From the NCBI GenBank assembly GCA_900320235.1, contig ONRO01000269.1, positions 1 to 5,441 of the forward strand: a stretch of 5,441 bases of DNA, in the 5' to 3' direction. The translations under genes were made by a program, and so were the position numbers. Below are positions 1 through 5,441 of the stretch, piece after piece. The notes beneath the pieces are model-generated. The model saw nothing but the letters and a program-made list of their open reading frames with translations. It searched no databases and had not been told where the DNA came from. This DNA comes from an uncultured Eubacteriales bacterium (GTDB taxonomy: Bacteria > Bacillota > Clostridia > Oscillospirales > Acutalibacteraceae). Position 1 is the first letter of the stretch. Each line of letters begins with the position of its first letter.

Positions 1-29
1 ATAACATCAAAAGAATAATTTGTAAACAT
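1..29 (-). CDS. Start of an unidentified downstream gene, 3' part beyond the window
   Basis: An ATG at 29-27 opens a frame that reads MFTNYSFDV and then runs off the left edge with no stop. The start is chosen because a GAGGAG ribosome binding site ends nine bases upstream, which is ideal spacing. The nine visible residues are too few to identify a family, so no function is proposed. It lies 87 bases after the helicase-nuclease stop and on the same strand, so it may share its transcript. Known Hhe systems act as single genes, so this neighbour need not be a functional partner. It could be another accessory gene or an ordinary chromosomal gene flanking the island. The main doubt is the very short visible length. 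Confidence 0.6.
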
Positions 30-38
30 AATCTGACA

Positions 39-44
39 CTCCTC
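39..44 (-). promoter_or_regulatory. Ribosome binding site of the downstream gene
   Basis: The minus strand reads GAGGAG here, a close match to the anti-Shine-Dalgarno complement, with nine bases between it and ATG 29-27. In this AT-rich gap it is the only purine-rich block next to a start codon, and it is the main reason for calling a gene at the left edge. Confidence 0.65.
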
Positions 45-116
45 GTATAATATTTCTATGCTTTTACGTTGGTAATAACAAAACACGGTTCACGTTATTT
101 AGCTTTCAAATATTTC

Positions 117-3100
117 TTATTTTTTTATTAGTTTTACCTCATCATCAACGATTTCAATGATATGCCGTTTTTCCATCTGAGTCAGGGCAGCGTTAAAGTA
201 TTTTTTTCTGATAGGTCCCAGTCGACTCCAGCCATATCCAAGTCTTCCGGCATCTCTTATCAGATTATCTCTCAGCCTGCTTCCGTAGCCATCTTTCAGT
301 ATCTTTGTGAGAATAGTAATATAATCTGTCGAAGGTATTTCCGCAGGCTCTCTTCCATAATAATCCGAACGGAACTTTTTGTACAGATCATATTCTTTTT
401 CAACCTCTGTTTTCTGACTTATTTTCAAGAATGACACCGTTTTTACCGGATTATCTGTTGAAACCGTCTTTGTCATTTTCATGTCAGCGGCATTTTTTAC
501 GGCATTCAGCAAACGTTTTTTCTCATTAATGGGATCCTTTATCCAGTCTGTTGACCACACATGATAAATATTCCACCCCATTTTTTCGAGTACTGTATTT
601 CTCAAACGATCACGTTCACGGGCTGTTCTGGCAGACCTGTACATTTCGCCGTCACATTCAATACCAAGGATAAATCTGCCGGTGTCTTCGGGATCAGTGA
701 CAGCCATATCAAGCTTATAATCTGAACAGCCAAGATGATATGAAACATTATATCCCTGTGAAACAAGAAAGTCGTAAACTGTTTTTTCAAAGGTATGATC
801 ATATATTGCGGCTTCGGACCCTTTTGTTTTAGTATTCATGGCAGCAGAACCTTTTATTGCAAATTCAATATACTCCTTAAGAAGCTGAGGACCCATAGCG
901 GAGATCCTGTCCAGCTTAATATCCAGAGGCAATATTGAACCCACAAGCTTTATATTGTATCTTGCTCTGGTAATGGCTACATTCAGTCTTCGCTCACCGC
1001 CTTCGCGGCTGAGAGGTCCGAAGTTCATATTGAATTTTCCATTAGAGTCAAACCCGTAACCGATACTGAATATAATGGTATCCCTTTCATCACCCTGTAC
1101 AGATTCAAGATTACGAACAAAAAAGGGTTCATCTATATTGTCCTTGAAATACTTTTCCAATTCAGTGTGAGCCTGACGCAGGCGGATTATTTCATTCTCA
1201 ATTGTATTTTGCTGTCTTTCGCCGAAAGCAATAACTCCAATGCTTCTTTCGGGATGTTCCTTGAAATGCTCCAGCAAAAGTTCTGCAATACGCTGTGCTT
1301 CTCTGACATTTCCGCTTTTCCCACCGCGGTCATAAACACCATCCTGAACATGGACATATTCAACTCCGAGATCCTTTTTCCGGCTGATCGAGGAAGGAAA
1401 TGTTATAAGAGTATTTTTATAGATTTTTTCGTTTGAAAAAGAGATAAGATGTTCGTGTTTACTTCTGTAATGCCACAGTAGTGTCTGAGTAGGAAGGATA
1501 GATGCTTCGTCCAGTAATGATTCATACGCTCCAAGATCTTCCATTTCATTATCAGTATACTCATCAGAGTCAGAGATAGATGTGCTGAAAAAGTCTGTCG
1601 GCGGAAGCTGTTTGCTGTCGCCGGCTATTATGGTTTGTTTCGCCCTCATTATTGAGCAAATAGATTCCTCAGTTCTGATCTGGGAAGCTTCGTCAAATAT
1701 TACGGTATCAAATATATAATCAGATGAACCGAAATACGTGCTGACTGACAGGGGCGACATCAGCATACAAGGTTTAAGCGATGGTAGGAGCATAGGAATC
1801 GAAGCTATAAGCTTTCTTATCGGCATGAATCTGCTCTTCTTTGCCATTTCTCGTTTAAGTATGGCTGCTTCATCTCCATTTCCGGAAAAATCAAGATTCG
1901 GCAGTCTTTTGATCAAAGAAGCTTTAAGCATATCCTGTGAGATTTGCAAGGAAGAGACATCAAGCCGTCTGAATTCCTTTATAGTATTTTCAAATTTATC
2001 ATGGCGAAAGCTGCTGATTTCATTTTTATTTTGGATAACCGCATCAAGCCATGAATGATAAAAACTTTTCTGATAAATGGGTACTATATCATCAGCGGCG
2101 GGTTCATCCTTGATGACAGCAGAAAGAAAATCCCCCAGACCGTTTTTGACTATAGCTGCACAGACATTTTTATAGTCAACATACGACTCCAACATATCCA
2201 TATTTTCTCTGCATTGCTTTATATGTCTGTATATTGTAATGATTGGTTTTTTCAGGATGCTTTGTTTCGTTTCTGTGTTGAAAAGACCTGTAAACGCATC
2301 GAGTGCCTGCTCGGACTCGTTATTCCATTCCTTGAGCTGCTGTACTTTTTCTCTCAGAAGTAGAATCAGTCCTTCTTCTCTGTTCATTACAGATTCAAGA
2401 AATTCAGGGAATACATTCAAACCTTTTATTGCATCATTTAATTTTGCAACCGATAATAATTCTGATTTGATTTCATCGAAGTTGCTGTTCTCAGTTATCT
2501 GGATTGACAAACAAGTCGACATCTTTTTACATAGTGTATTTACTTCATCAATAAGCTTATCAGTAGATTTCTTGTAATTGCTTTTGAAAATATTAATTAT
2601 TGAAGTCAGTGTTTTCAGATGTTTTAAAATGGCAGAAGAATCTTCCGGGGATTTTTTCTTAAGCGCTTTGATTTTAATATTTGTGTTGTTTATTTCTTTC
2701 TGGCAGTTATAATATTTTTCAGCTGCATCTTCTTCAATGGCTTTTAGCTTCTTGAAGGTATTGTTTTTTTCATCTGCATCTGACAGCATATCAAGAAGTC
2801 CTTGTCCGAGACATCTTTCTATTTGTGTACTCGTATTTTCTACTAATTCTTTCTGCTCTATGTACAGCTTTCTTTTGTGTTGAGCGTCATCTATAAGTTC
2901 AAGCAGTTCAATTATCGACTTGTAAGAAGCCTTTTCATTTGTTTTTGAATATTCTTTTATGATCAAACAGTCTTTTCTATACTGAGAATTAAATGCGCGG
3001 AATATTGAGCGATAATCAGAAGAAAATCTTTTCATCATATCAGTGATATCAAGACCGAGAATAGCTTCCTTATATGTCAGTGTGACTGATGAATCTGCAG

Positions 3101-5441
3101 CCTCACTATGATCCTTTAAAATATCAAGCTGTGATGTTTGTTGTTTCATTAAGTGCATCAAGCGTTCGTATTCCATTTTGATATCAGGATTTATAAAAGT
3201 AATCGGACAGCTATCGCTGACCTTGCAAAGATTTAAATCGCTACTTCTGTTAGCTGAATAATTTTCACAAAGAAATTCCCATGCTGCCTTGTAGTCACAT
3301 TCAAATCTTTTTTCAATTTCAAAACGATCAATATCTAAAATCTTTATTGAAAAATAATTTGTTATCAGCTTCTGAGCTTCCAGTTTGGTATTCTCAGCTG
3401 CATCAGCCTGTTCGGTGGCAATTCGTTTTTTCTCATTAAGTACAACTTCATTTTGTTGGAGAGTTTCAAGATAGGATTCGGCTTCTTTTATACTATTACG
3501 AGTATGGGTATAAACACCGACATCAGAATCAATGTCAGACTTGGCATCATTGCATTGTTTCAGGATATTACCATCTAAGAGAGCAGACATTACCTTATAT
3601 TTATTTGAAAAATCATTCTTTTCGATATTGAATTTTTCCTGATCATCGTCTAAAACTGCTTTTTTCAGTCCGGATATTACATCGATCAGGGATTCAGCAG
3701 CAGCCTCAAATTGGGATTTGTGGAAAAGTGATTCGTTTTTTAGAACGACTTTACTCGCAAGATTGTCTATTGACGCGGCCTGTGAGTTACAGTTAAGCTT
3801 TATCCATTTAAAAGGCGCTTCAGGAATTTCTAAACAAATATCTATGATTTTCTCAATATCTTTTCCAAGCTTAATATCTATTACCGGTTCGCCGTAAATA
3901 ATAAGGGAGCTGATCTCTTCAATGATCTCAAGTCCGAAATACATGAGATCAGAAAGCTCCTCTGCATCAGCGAGAAATTTTTGTCTGAATTGGTGCGTTA
4001 CTTTATTCGGGTTACATCCATTCCACGGATTGTTCTTTTGATAGCCGCTTATTTTAATGATTGCAGCAAACTCCTTTATTATATTCAACTTTTCATTGAA
4101 TTGACGAGAAGTGATCTTTTCGGGATCTGCGGGAGCATAATCTATATCCGGATAATCATCAAGCTCAGACAAGTATCCATTGATATGAAAAATAGTTTCG
4201 CCAAGTGGTTTTATTTCTGTATGGAGTTCCTTGACATATGTATCAAGCTTGCTTCTTGTGATCATTAAAAGATCAAGATTTTCCCTTGCTTTTTTACTTG
4301 CATCAACCTTACTGCCTGCAAGCTTCACAGATACAGCTAACTGATCAATAATATCCTTGCGCTTTGCATCCGGGTCATGCAGTGTCAGACAAAAATCCCC
4401 TAACCCCGCAGTAGAAAGCCTTTTATACACTACTTCAAGAGCTGCCATTTTTTCGGATACAAAAAGCACCTTCTTCCCCTGACCGAGTAGTTCAGCGATA
4501 ATATTGGTAATGGTCTGACTTTTACCTGTGCCGGGAGGTCCCTGTAATACAAAACTTGTGCCAGATTTTGCAAGTTCAATGGCATCCTGCTGACTGGAAT
4601 CAGCATCCACAACAGAATATACAGTTTTAGGATCAGCTGAATCGTGGTCAATAGATCCTGATTTGGGGATATTCTTGTAATTTACTGCTCCGGAAGAGCC
4701 GTTAAGAGCTTTTACAACAGGGTTTGTTGAAATTTCTTTCTCATGCTTTTCCATATCGTTGTATACGGCCATTTTCAGGTAACTTACCATCATAATCTGA
4801 ACCGTATTCATTTCTACATTCCAGCCGAGATGATGAGAACTGCATATATTCTGTATTTTTTTCAAATATGTATTTAAGTTTTCTTCAGCATCAAAATCAG
4901 GTATCTCTATATCAAAATCTTTTTTCAGGCGCTGCTGCAATGCATTATTTCCTAAAGGGTCATCGTCAGTTTTTGTGATCACAACAGGTGATATTATACT
5001 GTCCTGTGATATAGTGACGGGCAATAGAACCAACGGAGATCTCAATTCATCTCCTTCTGCACCATTTTCCTGCCAATTCAAAAAACCGAAAGCCATATAT
5101 AAAGCATTCATGCCCTTATTTTCCATATAGACCCTTGCTTTGTTTTTTAATGTTAATAATGTCTTGCAGGCTTCTGAAACAGGCTGATTTGTTTTATAAC
5201 CGTTCGGAAAGAGTGTTCCCTCTGTTTTAGGTTCTTCAGAAGAATTATTTGTATCTGGTTTTATATTTACAGCAAATTGGATGCTATGTTCTTTTTTGTA
5301 TAGTATATTCCACACTTCTTTTGAATCAGGTTTTTCAATAATCAGGCTTGTTCTTGAAATGCGTTTTGCAGATTTCGGAAGAGGAGAATGAATCAGTTTA
5401 TTCTTTTTTCCAAGATCCAGAAGCTTTGTTTTCCAGAATCC
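117..5441 (-). CDS. hhe: Hhe-type anti-phage helicase-nuclease (DUF4011 - SF1 helicase - Vsr-like endonuclease - DUF3320), 5' end cut by window edge
   Basis: This is a probable stand-alone defence protein: an ATP-driven SF1 helicase fused to an endonuclease, presumed cytoplasmic and acting on invading nucleic acid. Numbering counts from the window edge (codon 5441-5439 = residue 1). An N-terminal DUF4011 signature WKTKLLDLGKKNKL lies at 3-16, with GMNALYMAFGFLNW (110-123) and RSPLVLLPV (134-142) following. Helicase motifs are a Q-like SSQQDAI (282-288), Walker A GPPGTGKS (301-308), Ia (326-338), II DEASQ (1250-1254), III GDSKQLPPT (1274-1282), IV WHYRS (1323-1327), V ESVQGDERD (1446-1454) and VI NVAITRAR (1487-1494). 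A long helical insertion (about 360-1190) separates Ia from II. The Vsr/DUF559-like nuclease (about 1551-1637) has D1578, E1595-C-D1597-G, TARERDR and WSTDW. A DUF3320-like tail (about 1692-1774) ends at TAA 119-117. The frame is open to the edge, so GTG 5315-5313 is an internal valine and the true start is outside. No transmembrane segment or signal peptide was seen. The architecture is clear; the defence role and target are inferred from the family. Confidence 0.9.
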   Translation of the reverse strand, partial: GFWKTKLLDLGKKNKLIHSPLPKSAKRISRTSLIIEKPDSKEVWNILYKKEHSIQFAVNIKPDTNNSSEEPKTEGTLFPNGYKTNQPVSEACKTLLTLKNKARVYMENKGMNALYMAFGFLNWQENGAEGDELRSPLVLLPVTISQDSIISPVVITKTDDDPLGNNALQQRLKKDFDIEIPDFDAEENLNTYLKKIQNICSSHHLGWNVEMNTVQIMMVSYLKMAVYNDMEKHEKEISTNPVVKALNGSSGAVNYKNIPKSGSIDHDSADPKTVYSVVDADSSQQDAIELAKSGTSFVLQGPPGTGKSQTITNIIAELLGQGKKVLFVSEKMAALEVVYKRLSTAGLGDFCLTLHDPDAKRKDIIDQLAVSVKLAGSKVDASKKARENLDLLMITRSKLDTYVKELHTEIKPLGETIFHINGYLSELDDYPDIDYAPADPEKITSRQFNEKLNIIKEFAAIIKISGYQKNNPWNGCNPNKVTHQFRQKFLADAEELSDLMYFGLEIIEEISSLIIYGEPVIDIKLGKDIEKIIDICLEIPEAPFKWIKLNCNSQAASIDNLASKVVLKNESLFHKSQFEAAAESLIDVISGLKKAVLDDDQEKFNIEKNDFSNKYKVMSALLDGNILKQCNDAKSDIDSDVGVYTHTRNSIKEAESYLETLQQNEVVLNEKKRIATEQADAAENTKLEAQKLITNYFSIKILDIDRFEIEKRFECDYKAAWEFLCENYSANRSSDLNLCKVSDSCPITFINPDIKMEYERLMHLMKQQTSQLDILKDHSEAADSSVTLTYKEAILGLDITDMMKRFSSDYRSIFRAFNSQYRKDCLIIKEYSKTNEKASYKSIIELLELIDDAQHKRKLYIEQKELVENTSTQIERCLGQGLLDMLSDADEKNNTFKKLKAIEEDAAEKYYNCQKEINNTNIKIKALKKKSPEDSSAILKHLKTLTSIINIFKSNYKKSTDKLIDEVNTLCKKMSTCLSIQITENSNFDEIKSELLSVAKLNDAIKGLNVFPEFLESVMNREEGLILLLREKVQQLKEWNNESEQALDAFTGLFNTETKQSILKKPIITIYRHIKQCRENMDMLESYVDYKNVCAAIVKNGLGDFLSAVIKDEPAADDIVPIYQKSFYHSWLDAVIQNKNEISSFRHDKFENTIKEFRRLDVSSLQISQDMLKASLIKRLPNLDFSGNGDEAAILKREMAKKSRFMPIRKLIASIPMLLPSLKPCMLMSPLSVSTYFGSSDYIFDTVIFDEASQIRTEESICSIMRAKQTIIAGDSKQLPPTDFFSTSISDSDEYTDNEMEDLGAYESLLDEASILPTQTLLWHYRSKHEHLISFSNEKIYKNTLITFPSSISRKKDLGVEYVHVQDGVYDRGGKSGNVREAQRIAELLLEHFKEHPERSIGVIAFGERQQNTIENEIIRLRQAHTELEKYFKDNIDEPFFVRNLESVQGDERDTIIFSIGYGFDSNGKFNMNFGPLSREGGERRLNVAITRARYNIKLVGSILPLDIKLDRISAMGPQLLKEYIEFAIKGSAAMNTKTKGSEAAIYDHTFEKTVYDFLVSQGYNVSYHLGCSDYKLDMAVTDPEDTGRFILGIECDGEMYRSARTARERDRLRNTVLEKMGWNIYHVWSTDWIKDPINEKKRLLNAVKNAADMKMTKTVSTDNPVKTVSFLKISQKTEVEKEYDLYKKFRSDYYGREPAEIPSTDYITILTKILKDGYGSRLRDNLIRDAGRLGYGWSRLGPIRKKYFNAALTQMEKRHIIEIVDDEVKLIKK

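Noticed and set aside
53..81. Minus-strand promoter candidate TTGTTA (81-76), 17-base spacer, TAGAAA (58-53) for the downstream gene
   Set aside because: Both hexamers match consensus at only four of six bases, and the predicted start would fall right beside the ribosome binding site. This is expected by chance in such AT-rich DNA.
83..94. Short direct repeat CGTG-AAC-CGTG on the minus strand in the intergenic gap
   Set aside because: Two copies of four bases are too short to support an operator or repeat element.
74..99. Inverted repeat AATAAC/GTTATT (74-79 and 94-99) with a 14-base loop just after the big gene's stop, as a possible terminator
   Set aside because: The stem is only six AT-rich pairs, the loop is long, and no T-run follows on the minus strand, so it does not qualify as an intrinsic terminator.
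162..434. Plus-strand open frame of 90 codons
   Set aside because: It lies opposite the conserved DUF3320-like tail of the helicase gene, has no recognisable domain and no good ribosome binding site; it is a shadow frame. The same reasoning removes the other plus-strand frames at 1167-1436, 1738-2058, 2055-2363, 2239-2577 and 3981-4268.
602..802. Minus-strand open frame of 66 codons in a different frame
   Set aside because: It overlaps the nuclease core of the large gene, whose conserved residues show which frame is real. The frame at 4430-4651 is rejected likewise because it overlaps the Walker A region.

Overview
The window is almost entirely one very long minus-strand reading frame. It runs from the right edge (5441) to a TAA stop at 117-119 and has no internal stop. 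It encodes at least 1774 residues of a superfamily 1 helicase fused to a nuclease. The domain order, DUF4011, split SF1 helicase, Vsr/DUF559-like endonuclease and DUF3320-like C-terminus, matches the single-protein anti-phage system called Hhe (DUF4011-helicase-Vsr-DUF3320). The 5' end of the gene lies beyond the window: the frame stays open to the last base, and the missing part is probably short because the DUF4011 N-terminal signature sits at the very edge.

Layout, reading the minus strand 5' to 3' (right to left): about 5441-4840 is the DUF4011 N-terminal region; about 4604-4374 holds the Walker A half of the helicase; about 4358-1866 is a long, charged, largely helical insertion; about 1844-906 holds helicase motifs II to VI; about 791-531 is the nuclease; about 368-120 is the DUF3320-like tail. 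After the stop comes an AT-rich gap of 87 bases (30-116). A second minus-strand gene then begins at ATG 29-27, preceded by a good ribosome binding site, and runs off the left edge after nine codons. The two genes point the same way and could be co-transcribed, but the second cannot be identified.

The DNA is AT-rich (roughly 35-40% GC in the lines sampled). The purine-rich GAGGAG ribosome binding site and the lysine- and isoleucine-rich protein suggest a low-GC Bacillota, most likely a gut or rumen Clostridia relative. This is a soft inference from composition only. No tRNA, rRNA, CRISPR array, insertion sequence or convincing terminator was seen.

The main biological message is a probable stand-alone defence protein of a known type. 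Its helicase motifs look intact. Its nuclease carries an arginine where I expect the family to have a histidine.
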